A DNA stretch of 64,000 bases from Streptomyces sp. AC512_CC834. GTDB taxonomy: Bacteria; Actinomycetota; Actinomycetes; Streptomycetales; Streptomycetaceae. The stretch lies in the NCBI RefSeq assembly GCF_019049325.1, contig NZ_JAGMUO010000097.1, positions 951,882-1,015,881 of the forward strand, written 5' to 3'. The translations under genes and the position numbers were made by a program. Shown piece by piece: positions 16,244 through 24,641 of this stretch. The notes beneath the pieces are model-generated. The model ran no database searches, was not told where the DNA came from, and saw only the letters and a list, made by a program, of their open reading frames with translations. Numbering within the stretch: position 1 is the first letter of the stretch; every line of letters starts with the position of its first letter.

Positions 16244-17413
16244 TCATACCGCTTCCAGGATCATGGCGTTGGCGAGTCCGCCCGCCTCGCACATGGTCTG
16301 CAGGGCGTAGCGGGCACCGCGTTCGTGCAGGGCGTGGACGAGGGTGGTGGTCAGCCGGGTGCCGCTCGCGCCGAGCGGATGGCCCAGGGCTATGGCCCCG
16401 CCGTGCACGTTGACCTTGTCCAGGTCGGCGCCGGTCTCCTGCTGCCAGGCCAGCACGACGCTCGCGAAGGCCTCGTTGACCTCGAACAGGTCGATGTCGC
16501 CGAGGGAGAGCGACGCCCTGCGCAGCACCTTCTCGGTGGCCGGGACGACGCCGGTCAGCATCAGCAGCGGGTCGGAGCCGGTGACGGCGAAGCTGTGGAG
16601 CCGGGCGAGCGGACGCAGGCCGAGGCGGGCCGCGGTCTCGCTCGAGGTGATCAGCACGGCCGAGGCACCGTCGTTGACCGGGCTCGCGTTGCCCGCGGTG
16701 ACGTTCCACTCGATCTGCGGGAAGCGCTGCGCGAAGTCCGGGTCGTGGTACGCGGACCCGAGGCCGGCGAGGATCTCGACGCTGCTGCCCGGACGTACGC
16801 ACTCGTCGCGGGCCACGCCGTCCAGGGGTGCGATCTCCGCGTCGAAGCGCCCGGTGTCCCAGGCGGTGGCGGCCTTGTGGTGGGAGGAGACGGCGAAGGC
16901 GTCCATCCGCTCCCGGGTGAGCGACCACTTGGCGGCGATCAGTTCGGCGCTGATGCCCTGCGGGACGAGCCCCTCCGGGTAGCGGGCGGCGACGCCCGGC
17001 CCGAAGGGGTCCTTGCCGGGCGGCACGTTCGACCACATCGGTACGCGGCTCATCGACTCGACCCCGCAGGCGACGACGAGGTCGTACGCCCCGGCCAGGA
17101 CGCCCTGCGCCGCGAAGTGGACGGCCTGCTGGGAGGAGCCGCACTGGCGGTCCACGGTGGTCGCGGGGACGGACTCCGGGAAGCCCGCCGACAGCAGGGC
17201 GTAGCGGGTGGTGTTCATGGCCTGCTCGCCGACCTGGTCGACGGTGCCGCCGATGACGTCGTCGATGAGCGCCGGGTCGACGCCGGACCGCTCGACGAGG
17301 GTGCGCAGCGTGTGCGCGAGGAGTTCCACGGGGTGGACGTGGGCGAGGGATCCGTTCGGTTTGCCCTTGCCCATGGGGGTGCGTACGGCTTCGACGACGA
17401 CTGCGTCACGCAT
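16244..17413 (-). CDS. Thiolase (acetyl-CoA acyltransferase)
   Basis: 389 residues, standard thiolase length. The acyl-accepting Cys91 lies in VDRQCGSSQQAVHFAA, the catalytic His in HGGAIALGHPLGASGTR near residue 345, and the second Cys in TMCEAGGLANAMILE near 377. NEAFA near 315 is also present. The ATG is preceded by GGAGGGCC. It is divergent from an HxlR regulator with a symmetrical site between them. Whether it runs in the degradative (beta-oxidation) or condensing direction is not decided by sequence; the CEAGG variant favours fatty-acid or steroid-type degradation enzymes. Confidence 0.9.
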   Translation of the reverse strand: MRDAVVVEAVRTPMGKGKPNGSLAHVHPVELLAHTLRTLVERSGVDPALIDDVIGGTVDQVGEQAMNTTRYALLSAGFPESVPATTVDRQCGSSQQAVHFAAQGVLAGAYDLVVACGVESMSRVPMWSNVPPGKDPFGPGVAARYPEGLVPQGISAELIAAKWSLTRERMDAFAVSSHHKAATAWDTGRFDAEIAPLDGVARDECVRPGSSVEILAGLGSAYHDPDFAQRFPQIEWNVTAGNASPVNDGASAVLITSSETAARLGLRPLARLHSFAVTGSDPLLMLTGVVPATEKVLRRASLSLGDIDLFEVNEAFASVVLAWQQETGADLDKVNVHGGAIALGHPLGASGTRLTTTLVHALHERGARYALQTMCEAGGLANAMILEAV

Positions 17414-17438
17414 GGTGGGGCCCTCCGACCGCCGGCGA

Positions 17439-17490
17439 CTACCAGTGAGTAGGAAATCTGGACTCACCATAGCCCGGTAAGTAGGAAAAT
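17439..17490. promoter_or_regulatory. Candidate HxlR operator pair upstream of thiolase
   Basis: CTACCAGTGAGTAG (17439-17452) is an inverted repeat with CTAC/GTAG arms. The sequence GTGAGTAGGAAAT (17445-17457) recurs as GTAAGTAGGAAAAT at 17477-17490, 32 bp further on, which is three helical turns. Both copies lie between the divergent thiolase and HxlR genes, fitting cooperative binding by an HxlR dimer. Confidence 0.5.
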
Positions 17491-17526
17491 CAAACCCTCT
17501 CTGAATCCTCACCTAGACTGGGCGCC

Positions 17527-18000
17527 ATGGCCGCCGCCCCCAAGAACCCGCGTCCCTGCTCGATCGCCGACACCCTGGCGCTCGTCGGCGAGAAGTACTC
17601 ACTGCTCGTCCTGCGCGAGGTCTGCCTCGGCAACGGCCGTTTCGACCGGCTGGTGCGCAACACCGGCGCCCCGCGCGACATCCTCGCCACCCGGCTGCGG
17701 CGGCTCGTCGAGGCGGGGATCCTGGTCAAGCAGCCGTACAGCGAGCGCCCGCAGCGCTTCGAGTACCGGCCGACCCCGGCGGGACTGGAGCTGGAACCGG
17801 TCCTGATGACCCTCATGGCCTGGGGCGACCGGCACCTGCGCGCGGAGGACGACCGCCCCATGGTGATCGAGCACGTCTGCGGCCACGAACTGGTCCCACA
17901 GGTCACCTGCCCGGCCTGCGGCGACACCGTCCGGCACGAGGACCTGACCGCTCATCCGCAGTCCCCCGGCTGGACGGTGACGGGCCCCGCGGCGGCCTAG
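17527..18000 (+). CDS. HxlR-family transcriptional regulator
   Basis: 157 residues. The HxlR winged helix is read clearly: CSIADTLALVGEKYSLLVLREV (residues 12-33), FDRLVRNTGAPRDILATRLRRLVEAGIL (39-66) and the wing FEYRPTPAGLELEPVLMTLMAWGDRH. The C-terminus adds a short extension with HVCGHELVPQVTCPACGD, a Cys/His cluster that looks like a small zinc or redox site and is not part of every HxlR protein. It is divergent from the thiolase gene, its probable target. Confidence 0.88.
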   Translation: MAAAPKNPRPCSIADTLALVGEKYSLLVLREVCLGNGRFDRLVRNTGAPRDILATRLRRLVEAGILVKQPYSERPQRFEYRPTPAGLELEPVLMTLMAWGDRHLRAEDDRPMVIEHVCGHELVPQVTCPACGDTVRHEDLTAHPQSPGWTVTGPAAA

Positions 18001-18056
18001 GAGCCCGCTCCACCCCTGTCACCCGGACTTCATTTAAGGGCGCTACGCTGCCCCTC

Positions 18057-18100
18057 GGCACGCCTGGTCCTGATCACCGCACACGGCGGTTCGGCGTGCC
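18057..18100 (+). terminator. Nested hairpin ahead of uppP
   Basis: GGCACGCC (18057-18064) pairs with GGCGTGCC (18093-18100), and inside them ACCGC (18076-18080) pairs with GCGGT (18086-18090). It lies 57 bp after the HxlR stop and 41 bp before uppP, so it may end HxlR transcripts or act as a leader structure for uppP. There is no U-run, as is usual for Streptomyces. Confidence 0.45.
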
Positions 18101-18141
18101 CGTCGCCCCTTTCTCGATCGGCACTTGGACTCCGTAACCTC

Positions 18142-19017
18142 ATGTCTTGGTTTGAATCCCTCATCCTCGGACTCGTCCAGGGGCTGACCGAGTTCCTCCC
18201 CGTGTCGTCCAGCGCGCACCTGCGTCTGACCGCGGCGTTCGCCGGCTGGCACGACCCGGGCGCGGCCTTCACCGCGATCACGCAGATCGGCACCGAGGCG
18301 GCCGTCCTCATCTATTTCCGCCAGGACATCGGGCGGATCATCTCGGCGTGGACGCGCTCGCTGACCGACAGGTCCATGCGCCACGACTCCGACGCGCGCA
18401 TGGGCTGGCTGGTGATCGTCGGCTCGATCCCGATCGGGGTGCTCGGCCTGACGCTGAAGGACCAGATCGAGGGTCCCTTCCGTGACCTGCGCATCACCGC
18501 GACGATGCTGATCGTCGTCGGCGTGATCATCGGCATCGCCGACCGGATGGCCGCCCGGGACGAGAAGGGCGGCCGGCACCGCACGCCCAAGCAGCGCAAG
18601 GAGCTGGAGAACCTGAACGTGCGGGACGGCCTGATCTACGGCCTGTGCCAGGCGGCGGCCCTCGTCCCCGGCGTCTCCCGCTCCGGCGCGACCATCAGCG
18701 GCGGCCTCTTCATGGGCTACCGGCGCGAGGCCGCCGCCCGCTACTCGTTCCTGCTCGCGGTCCCGGCGGTGCTCGCGTCCGGCGCGTTCGAGCTGAAGGA
18801 CGCGATGGAGAGCGACCACGTCTCCTGGGGACCGACGCTCTTCGCGACGGTCATCGCCTTCGCCGTTGGATACGTGGTCATCGCCTGGTTCATGAAGTTC
18901 ATCTCCACCAAGAGCTTCATGCCGTTCGTCTGGTACCGCATCGCGCTCGGCATCGTCATCATCGCCCTGGTCGCGACGGGTGCCCTCAGCCCGCACGCCG
19001 CGGAGTCGTCCGGCTGA
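18142..19017 (+). CDS. uppP: Undecaprenyl-diphosphatase (UppP/BacA)
   Basis: 291 residues, polytopic membrane protein that dephosphorylates undecaprenyl pyrophosphate to recycle the cell-wall lipid carrier; over-production gives bacitracin resistance. The first catalytic region is GLTEFLPVSSSAHL (residues 13-26) and the second PGVSRSGAT (176-184), both complete with the Glu, Ser and Arg residues used in catalysis. A hydrophilic loop of ~25 residues (RDEKGGRHRTPKQRKELENLN) precedes the second motif, common in actinobacterial forms. Start ATG. Confidence 0.95.
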   Translation: MSWFESLILGLVQGLTEFLPVSSSAHLRLTAAFAGWHDPGAAFTAITQIGTEAAVLIYFRQDIGRIISAWTRSLTDRSMRHDSDARMGWLVIVGSIPIGVLGLTLKDQIEGPFRDLRITATMLIVVGVIIGIADRMAARDEKGGRHRTPKQRKELENLNVRDGLIYGLCQAAALVPGVSRSGATISGGLFMGYRREAAARYSFLLAVPAVLASGAFELKDAMESDHVSWGPTLFATVIAFAVGYVVIAWFMKFISTKSFMPFVWYRIALGIVIIALVATGALSPHAAESSG

Positions 19018-19102
19018 CCGCACGCCGACCGCACGCCGACCGCATCCGCTCGGGTAGCCGTCCGGTAGCGCAGTGTCAGTGCTTGCCCCTAGGCTTGTCC
19101 GC

Positions 19103-19282
19103 ATGTCCCCCGATTACGTGACTCCTGGTTCCGTGCGGTCCGCCGCGGAACTGAACGATCAGATCCGTGCCCTGTGGCGGCGCGCGGGCGGGACCCTGTC
19201 GGCGCAGGAGCGTGTGGAGTACGAGTTGCTGGTGGTCGAGTGGGCGACCGCGATCCGCGGCGAGGTCATCGAGGCGGCCTGA
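19103..19282 (+). CDS. Small conserved acidic/helical protein, 59 aa
   Basis: Starts at ATG 19103 and reads as one helical protein: SAAELNDQIRALWRRAGGTLSAQERVEYELLVVEWATAIR. TAGGCT (19090-19095) lies 7 bp upstream, suggesting a leaderless mRNA. The hydrophobic spacing is that of a short helical hairpin. I recognise it only as a type of small Streptomyces protein with no known function. Confidence 0.7.
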   Translation: MSPDYVTPGSVRSAAELNDQIRALWRRAGGTLSAQERVEYELLVVEWATAIRGEVIEAA

Positions 19283-19309
19283 GCGAGAGGCGCCGCCCGC
19301 GCACCCTAC

Positions 19310-19367
19310 CGGCTCAGCGCGCCCGCCCGGCTCAGCGCCCGACCGCCCGGCTCAGCGCCCGCCCGCC
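19310..19367. repeat. Three tandem 18-20-bp units at the SDR stop codon
   Basis: CGGCTCAGCGC followed by GCCCGCC, CCGACCGCC and CCGCCCGCC gives three units at 19310-19327, 19328-19347 and 19348-19367. The third unit contains the stop codon of the leftward SDR gene, and the other two follow it downstream. Confidence 0.7.
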
Positions 19368-20092
19368 ACCCGGAGCACGGTCCCCGTCGTGTACGACGCG
19401 TCGGGCGACATCAGCCAGGAGATCGCCGCGGCGATCTCCTCCGCCCGGCCCGCACGGCCCATCGGCACCGCCGCCCCCATCCGCCGCGCCCGGTGCGCGT
19501 CGCCCGCCGCCGCGTGCATCTCGGTGTCGATCACCCCGGGCGCGACGGCGTTGACCCGGATCCCGTCCGGGCCGAGCTCCTTGGCCAGACCCAGCGTCAG
19601 GGCGTCGACACCCGCCTTGGCCGCCGCGTAGTGGACGTACTCCCCCGGGCTGCCGAGGGTCGCGGCGCCCGACGACACGTTCACGATCACGCCGCTCCCC
19701 CGCTCGGTCATCAGCCGCGCGGCCAGCCGGGTGCACAGCAGCACGCCCAGCAGGTTGACGTCGAGCACTCGGCGCAGGTCCGCGGTGTCGCTGTCGGCGA
19801 GCCGCCCCAGCGGTCCGGTCACGGCCGCGTTGTTCACCAGCCCCGTCACCGCACCGAGCCGCTCCCCGGCCAGGTCGAAGAGCCGCTCGACATCGGCCTC
19901 GACGGAGGTGTCCGCCCGCACCGCCACACCGCGGCCGCCCGCCTCGCGCACCCCCGCCACGACCGTCTCGGCGGCCGCCGCGTCACGCGCGTAGCCCACG
20001 ACGACGTCGTGTCCGTCCGCCGCGAGCCGCAGAGAGGTCGCCGCACCGATCCCCCGGCTGCCGCCGGTGACCACCGTGATCGGACGTGCCAT
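19352..20092 (-). CDS. Short-chain dehydrogenase/reductase
   Basis: 246 residues of classical SDR: TGGSRGIG cofactor motif at residues 9-16, NNAA at about 89, catalytic Ser in VNVSSGAATLGS near 140 and YVHYAAAKAG with the Tyr-x-x-x-Lys near 155. The ending YTTGTVLRVAGGR is standard. An NADP preference is suggested by VGYARD after strand 2. Start is ATG 20090-20092 with GGAGGT upstream; the earlier ATG overlaps an operator-like dyad. Substrate unknown. Confidence 0.88.
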   Translation of the reverse strand: MARPITVVTGGSRGIGAATSLRLAADGHDVVVGYARDAAAAETVVAGVREAGGRGVAVRADTSVEADVERLFDLAGERLGAVTGLVNNAAVTGPLGRLADSDTADLRRVLDVNLLGVLLCTRLAARLMTERGSGVIVNVSSGAATLGSPGEYVHYAAAKAGVDALTLGLAKELGPDGIRVNAVAPGVIDTEMHAAAGDAHRARRMGAAVPMGRAGRAEEIAAAISWLMSPDASYTTGTVLRVAGGR

Positions 20093-20111
20093 GAGTACCT
20101 CCAGCGTCATT

Positions 20112-20128
20112 TGATCGATCATCGATCA
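20112..20128. promoter_or_regulatory. Dyad TGATCGA-TCA-TCGATCA upstream of SDR
   Basis: Perfect 7-bp arms with a 3-bp centre, 20 bp ahead of the SDR start codon and therefore over its promoter or 5' leader. The form is that of a TetR- or GntR-type operator. No regulator gene flanks it, so the regulator must be elsewhere. Confidence 0.5.
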
Positions 20129-20234
20129 CCATACTCGGGTGGCGCCGACGGACCCTGAACCCGCCGATGTGATCAACTGAATTTGCCCTCGTCGCGGGCG
20201 CACACTGTAGGCAGCACGGGGTAGGGAGGCGCCC

Positions 20235-21812
20235 ATGAAGAAGCTCGACCACTGGCTCGCCTCCCCGTGGCGGCGCTCGGCCGTCGCCGTGCTCGCCGGC
20301 GCGCTGCCGGTGCTCGCCTTTCCGGGTCCGGCCCTGTGGTGGTGGGCCTGGTTCGCGCTGGTCCCCTGGATCCTGCTGGCCCGTACCGCGCCGAACGGGA
20401 AGCGGGCGGCGTACGACGGGTGGTGCGGCGGGTTCGGGTTCGTGCTGGCCATGCACCACTGGCTGCTGCCGAACCTGCACGTGTTCACGTTCGTCATCGC
20501 CGCGCTGCTCGGCGCCCTGTGGGTTCCGTGGGGCTGGCTGGTGCGGCGGCTGCTGGGCGGTGCGCCGTCCGTCGGGAGGGTCGCCGCGTCGCTCGTGGTG
20601 CTGCCGTCGGGCTGGCTGCTGGCGGAGCTGGTCCGGTCCTGGCAGGGCCTTGGCGGCCCCTGGGGGATGCTCGGCGCCAGCCAGTGGCAGGTGTCCCCGG
20701 CGCTGCGGCTCGCCTCGGTGGGCGGGGTGTGGCTGCTCAGCTTCCTGGTGGTGGCCGTCAACGTCGCCGTCGCCGTTCTCGTCGGCGTGCGCCGGGCCCG
20801 GGTGCCCGCCCTGGCCGGGCTGGTCGCCACCGCCGCGGCCACCTCGGCGGCCTGGGTCTGGTCGCCGCGCCCCGACGCCGACGGCGAGCGGGTCGCGATC
20901 GGCGTGGTGCAGCCCGGCGTCGTCGCCGGGGCGGACAGCGCCGACCGGCGCTTCGACCGCGAGGAGCGGCTGACCCGCCGGCTCGCCGACCGGGACCTCG
21001 ACCTGGTCGTGTGGGGCGAGAGCAGCGTCGGCTTCGACCTGGACGACCGGCCCGACCTGGCCCGGCGGCTCGCGGCACTGTCGCGGGAGACCGGCGCGGA
21101 CATCCTGGTCAACGTGGACGCGCGGCGCGCCGACCGGCCCGGCATCTACAAGAGCTCCGTGCTCGTCGGCCCCGAGGGCCCGACCGGCGACCGGTACGAC
21201 AAGATGCGGCTGGTCCCCTTCGGGGAGTACGTGCCGGCCCGCTCACTGCTCGGCTGGGCCACCTCCGTCGGCGAGGCGGCGGGCGAGGACCGCATGCGGG
21301 GCACCCGGCAGGTGGTGATGGACGTCGGCGGCGGGCTGCGCATCGGGCCGATGGTCTGCTTCGAGAGCGCGTTTCCCGACATGAGCCGCCAACTGGCCGC
21401 CGACGGCGCCGAAGTCCTGCTCGCCCAGTCGTCGACGTCGACCTTCCAGCACACCTGGGCTCCCGAGCAGCACGCCTCGCTCGCCGCGCTGCGCGCCGCC
21501 GAGACCGGCCGGCCGATGGTGCACGCGACGCTGACCGGCGTCTCCGCCGTCTACGACGCGAACGGCGAGCGGATCGGCTCCTGGCTCGGCACCGACGCCA
21601 GTACCTCGCGGGTGTACGAGATCCCCCTCACCCACGGCACCACACCGTATGTCCGCTACGGCGACTGGACGGTGCGCGGGGCGCTGGTGATCCTCGCGGC
21701 CTGGGCCGCCGCCGAGGGGGTAACGACGGTGCGGCTCAGGCGGAGCGGTCCAGCACGGTCCGGACCACCCGCTCGCACAGCTCATGGGTCTCCAACGCGT
21801 CCCGGGCACTGA
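20235..21812 (+). CDS. lnt: Apolipoprotein N-acyltransferase
   Basis: 525 residues: about six membrane helices to residue 215 (with the long WWWAWFALVPWILL and GGPWGMLGASQW stretches), then the carbon-nitrogen hydrolase domain. The catalytic triad is visible as Glu in VVWGESSVG (~262), Lys in YDKMRLVPFGEYVP (~323) and Cys in VCFESAFP (~375). It would attach the third acyl chain to lipoprotein N-termini at the membrane. The last ~25 codons overlap the convergent oxidoreductase gene by 77 bp; the tail is low complexity and may be longer than in relatives. Confidence 0.92.
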   Translation: MKKLDHWLASPWRRSAVAVLAGALPVLAFPGPALWWWAWFALVPWILLARTAPNGKRAAYDGWCGGFGFVLAMHHWLLPNLHVFTFVIAALLGALWVPWGWLVRRLLGGAPSVGRVAASLVVLPSGWLLAELVRSWQGLGGPWGMLGASQWQVSPALRLASVGGVWLLSFLVVAVNVAVAVLVGVRRARVPALAGLVATAAATSAAWVWSPRPDADGERVAIGVVQPGVVAGADSADRRFDREERLTRRLADRDLDLVVWGESSVGFDLDDRPDLARRLAALSRETGADILVNVDARRADRPGIYKSSVLVGPEGPTGDRYDKMRLVPFGEYVPARSLLGWATSVGEAAGEDRMRGTRQVVMDVGGGLRIGPMVCFESAFPDMSRQLAADGAEVLLAQSSTSTFQHTWAPEQHASLAALRAAETGRPMVHATLTGVSAVYDANGERIGSWLGTDASTSRVYEIPLTHGTTPYVRYGDWTVRGALVILAAWAAAEGVTTVRLRRSGPARSGPPARTAHGSPTRPGH

Positions 21813-22641
21813 GCACCCGGCCGGCCCGCACCGCGTCGAGGAAGCCGAGTACGGCCTGCTCGATGCCGCGCTGGCGGGCGACGGGAACCCAGTCGCCGCG
21901 CCGCCGCACGGTCGTCTGGCCCTTGTGGTCGATCACCTCGGCGAGGTTGACCACCTGGCGTTTGGTGTCCTGGCCGGAGACCTCCAGGATCTCCTCCGCC
22001 GAGCCGCTGAGCCGGTTCATGACGCCGAGTGCGGTGAAGCCGTCCCCGGCGAGCTGGAGCACGACGTGGTGGAGCAGGCCGTCCTCGACCCGGGCGCGCA
22101 CGGTCACGCCGTCGACCGGGCCGGGCACCAGGAACCTCAGTGTGTCGACGACGTGGATGAAGTCGTCGAGGATCATCGTGCGCGGGTCCTCGGGCAGCCC
22201 GGTGCGGTTCTTCTGCATGAGGATCAGTTCGCGCGGGTGATCGGCGCACTGCGCGTACCCGGGGGCGTGACGCCGGTTGAAGCCCACGGCGAGGCTGGTG
22301 CGCCGCTCCTCGGCGAGGGTCACCAGGCGCTCGGAGTCGGCGAGTTCGTAGGCGAGCGGCTTGTCGACGTAGGTCGGGACGCCGGCTTCCAGCAGCCGGG
22401 CCACGATCTGCGGGTGGACGGCCGTCGGCGCGTGCACGAAGGCGGCGTCGAGGCCCTGGGCGAGGAGCGCGTCGAGGTCGGTGTGGCGCTGCGGGTCCGG
22501 GATGCGCAGGCCGTCGGCGACCCGGGTGAGCGTCGCCGGGGTGCGGGTCTGCAGGTGCAGTTCGACCCCGGGCAGGACGGCGAGCACCGGCAGGTAGGCC
22601 TTGCGCGCGATGTCGCCGAGTCCGATGCAGCCGACCTTCAC
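21736..22641 (-). CDS. Gfo/Idh/MocA-family oxidoreductase
   Basis: 301 residues. The N-terminal Rossmann fold begins MKVGCIGLGDIARKAYLP (a GxGxxA-type motif at 7-12), and the family motif EKP is present as VDKPLAYEL near residue 93. The C-terminal half carries the substrate domain. Family members oxidise or reduce sugars, inositols or related compounds with NAD(P). It lies 24 bp downstream of a FAD-monooxygenase gene on the same strand, so the two are probably one operon under the TetR protein. Substrate unknown. Confidence 0.85.
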   Translation of the reverse strand: MKVGCIGLGDIARKAYLPVLAVLPGVELHLQTRTPATLTRVADGLRIPDPQRHTDLDALLAQGLDAAFVHAPTAVHPQIVARLLEAGVPTYVDKPLAYELADSERLVTLAEERRTSLAVGFNRRHAPGYAQCADHPRELILMQKNRTGLPEDPRTMILDDFIHVVDTLRFLVPGPVDGVTVRARVEDGLLHHVVLQLAGDGFTALGVMNRLSGSAEEILEVSGQDTKRQVVNLAEVIDHKGQTTVRRRGDWVPVARQRGIEQAVLGFLDAVRAGRVLSARDALETHELCERVVRTVLDRSA

Positions 22642-22665
22642 GGGGTGTGCTCCTCTAACGCTCGT

Positions 22666-23847
22666 CTAACTTTCGTCGACCTGGGTCCGCTGGGAAGCAT
22701 ACGGGGGCTGCGGGGGCCGCCAGTCGGCGATGCCGTCGAAGCTCCGCAGGAACAGGGCGGGTCCGGCCTTGGACAGTACGGAGATCGCGGCGTTGCGGGC
22801 CGCGATGCCGGCGCGGTTGCTCATCAGGTTGAGGCGGGCGACCTTGACGGCCTGGCGGGTGACGGCGGTGGTCCTGGGCTGCCGGGCGGCGGTGTAGGCG
22901 GCGAGGTCCTGGCTGTGGTGGGCGAGCACGACCGCGTCCTCGATGGCCTGGTTGCCGCCCTGGCCGAGGTTGGGCGGCATGGCGTGCGCGGCGTCCCCGA
23001 GGAGGGCGACCCGGCCGCGGTGGTGGGCCGGCAGCGGCTCGGCGATCTGGTGCACGTCGTGGCGCAGGACGTCCTCGGGGCGGGCGGCGGCGAGGACTTC
23101 GGGGATCGGGTCGTGCCAGTCGCCGTAGCGGTGCAGCAGTTCCGCCTTCTCGTCGGCCGCGTGCCCGCCCGCCGGTGTGACGGCGGCGGCGTACGCGTAG
23201 ACCCTGCCGTCCTTGAGGGGGTGCGTGCCCCAGATGCGGCCCCGGCCCCAGGTCTCGTGGGAGGCGAACTCGACGCCGGGCAGGGGGATCACCAGCCGCC
23301 AGGTGGTGAAGCCGGAGTAGACGGGTCCCGGGTGATCCGGGAACAGGGTGCGGCGTACGGCGGAGTGGATGCCGTCGGCCGCGACGACCAGGTCGGCCTC
23401 CAGCTCGCCGCCCGGGGTGCGGACCCTGGCCGGGCGGTCGTGGTCGCCGGGGTCGGCGAGCATCGCGTCGGCGGATGTGCGGACCGCGTCCGGAGGCAGC
23501 AGTCCGGCCAGTCGGTCGATGAGGGTCGACCGGTGCAGCAGGACCAGCGGACCGCCGAACCGTGCCGCGGCGGCTTCGGCGCTTGACCGGGAGAGCCAGC
23601 GCCCGCCGGGAGTGCGCAGTCCCCCGTCGCCCTGCCAGGCGGCGAGGTCGCGGATCTCGTCGCCGAGGCCGATGACGTCCAGGGCGCGCAGGGCGTTGGG
23701 CGACAGGGAGATGGCGGCGCCGATCGGCCGGAGCGAGGGGGCGCGCTCCAGGACGGTGACCCGCAGACCGCTCTGGTGCAGGGCGGCCGCCGCGGTCAGG
23801 CCGCCGATGCCGCCGCCGATCACGACGGCCCGCTTCGTCCGTGTCAT
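22666..23847 (-). CDS. FAD-dependent monooxygenase (class A)
   Basis: 393 residues. GGGIGGLTAA at about 10-19 binds the ADP part of FAD, VVAADGIHSAVR near 158 is the DG motif, and VALLGDAAHAMPPNLGQGGNQAIEDA near 277-302 is the second FAD motif. The ATG is preceded by GAGGAG. It is divergent from a TetR gene and the shared 131 bp hold twin operators, so TetR repression is likely. Such enzymes hydroxylate aromatics (salicylate-type, 6-hydroxynicotinate-type, and antibiotics in TetX relatives); nothing here picks one. Confidence 0.9.
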   Translation of the reverse strand: MTRTKRAVVIGGGIGGLTAAAALHQSGLRVTVLERAPSLRPIGAAISLSPNALRALDVIGLGDEIRDLAAWQGDGGLRTPGGRWLSRSSAEAAAARFGGPLVLLHRSTLIDRLAGLLPPDAVRTSADAMLADPGDHDRPARVRTPGGELEADLVVAADGIHSAVRRTLFPDHPGPVYSGFTTWRLVIPLPGVEFASHETWGRGRIWGTHPLKDGRVYAYAAAVTPAGGHAADEKAELLHRYGDWHDPIPEVLAAARPEDVLRHDVHQIAEPLPAHHRGRVALLGDAAHAMPPNLGQGGNQAIEDAVVLAHHSQDLAAYTAARQPRTTAVTRQAVKVARLNLMSNRAGIAARNAAISVLSKAGPALFLRSFDGIADWRPPQPPYASQRTQVDES

Positions 23848-23910
23848 GACTCTCCTCACCCTCCTCGCCCATCCCGCTCATCTCGTCCACCTGGACGTTC
23901 ACTCGGCTTC

Positions 23911-23958
23911 ACTACAGCCGTAGTAGGAGCTTGCCGCCGACTGTACTACAGCCGTAGT
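23911..23958. promoter_or_regulatory. Twin TetR operators ACTACAGCCGTAGT
   Basis: The 14-bp dyad ACTACAGCCGTAGT (5-bp perfect arms ACTAC/GTAGT) occurs twice without a mismatch, at 23911-23924 and 23945-23958, 34 bp apart. Both lie in the divergent promoter of the FAD-monooxygenase and TetR genes, the second 20 bp before the TetR start. The exact repetition makes it the best-supported operator in the window. Confidence 0.8.
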
Positions 23959-23978
23959 CCGGCGGGTAGGTTGATCCC

Positions 23979-24599
23979 ATGTCCCCACGTACCGCGCCGC
24001 CCGGGCCCCCAGCGGGCGCCTCGCGCGCCGACCTCGTCGCCGACGCGGCCCTGTCCCTGCTCGCCGAGCGCGGGATGCGCGGGCTGACGCACCGGGCGGT
24101 CGACGAGGCGGCCGGGCTCCCCCAGGGCTCCACGTCCAACCTCGCGCGCACCCGGCTGGCGCTGCTGGAACTGGCGGTGCGGCGCCTGGCCGACCGGGAG
24201 GCGCGGGTACTGGCGCTGCACGAGATGCCGGACCCGCGGGCCGGCCTCGACGCCCTGGTGGACGCGCTGGCACTGGCGACGCACCGCGCCCTGACCCGCA
24301 ACCGCGCGCTGACGCTGGCCCGGTACGAACTGGCGCTCGAGGCCACGCGACGCCCCGAGCTGCGGGCCCACTTCGACGCGGCGGGCGCCCGCTTCCGGGA
24401 GCAGCTCGGAGCCCTCGTCACCGCGATGGGCTCGGCCGACCCGGGCCGGCACGTGCTCTCGCTGGTCGCCTGGGCGGACGGGCTGATGTTCAGTTGCGTG
24501 GCCGGGACCTTCCACGCCGAGGCGCCGGGCCTCGCGGAGGTCCGGTCGGGACTGCGGGAGATCCTGGACGGCATGCTCGGCGGCCCGCCGCACCGCTGA
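23979..24599 (+). CDS. TetR-family regulator
   Basis: 206 residues. The N-terminal three-helix DNA-binding domain reads RADLVADAALSLLAERGMRGLTHRAVDEAAGLPQGSTSN broken over residues 16-55, with the typical Gly-Leu-Thr-His-Arg turn. The ligand domain follows (helices from ~60). TAGGTT (23967-23972) lies 6 bp before the ATG, so the mRNA may be leaderless. It should control itself and the divergent monooxygenase/oxidoreductase operon through the twin dyads. The inducer is unknown. Confidence 0.9.
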   Translation: MSPRTAPPGPPAGASRADLVADAALSLLAERGMRGLTHRAVDEAAGLPQGSTSNLARTRLALLELAVRRLADREARVLALHEMPDPRAGLDALVDALALATHRALTRNRALTLARYELALEATRRPELRAHFDAAGARFREQLGALVTAMGSADPGRHVLSLVAWADGLMFSCVAGTFHAEAPGLAEVRSGLREILDGMLGGPPHR

Positions 24600-24641
24600 A
24601 ACCCCCTGGTGGGACGAGCCGGTCCGGGCGAGGATACGGGC

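Noticed and set aside
21736..21812. Possible frameshift at the 3' end of lnt, because it overlaps the convergent gene by 77 bp
   Set aside because: Both frames are intact to their stops and the lnt catalytic domain is complete before the overlap, so a natural convergent overlap is simpler.
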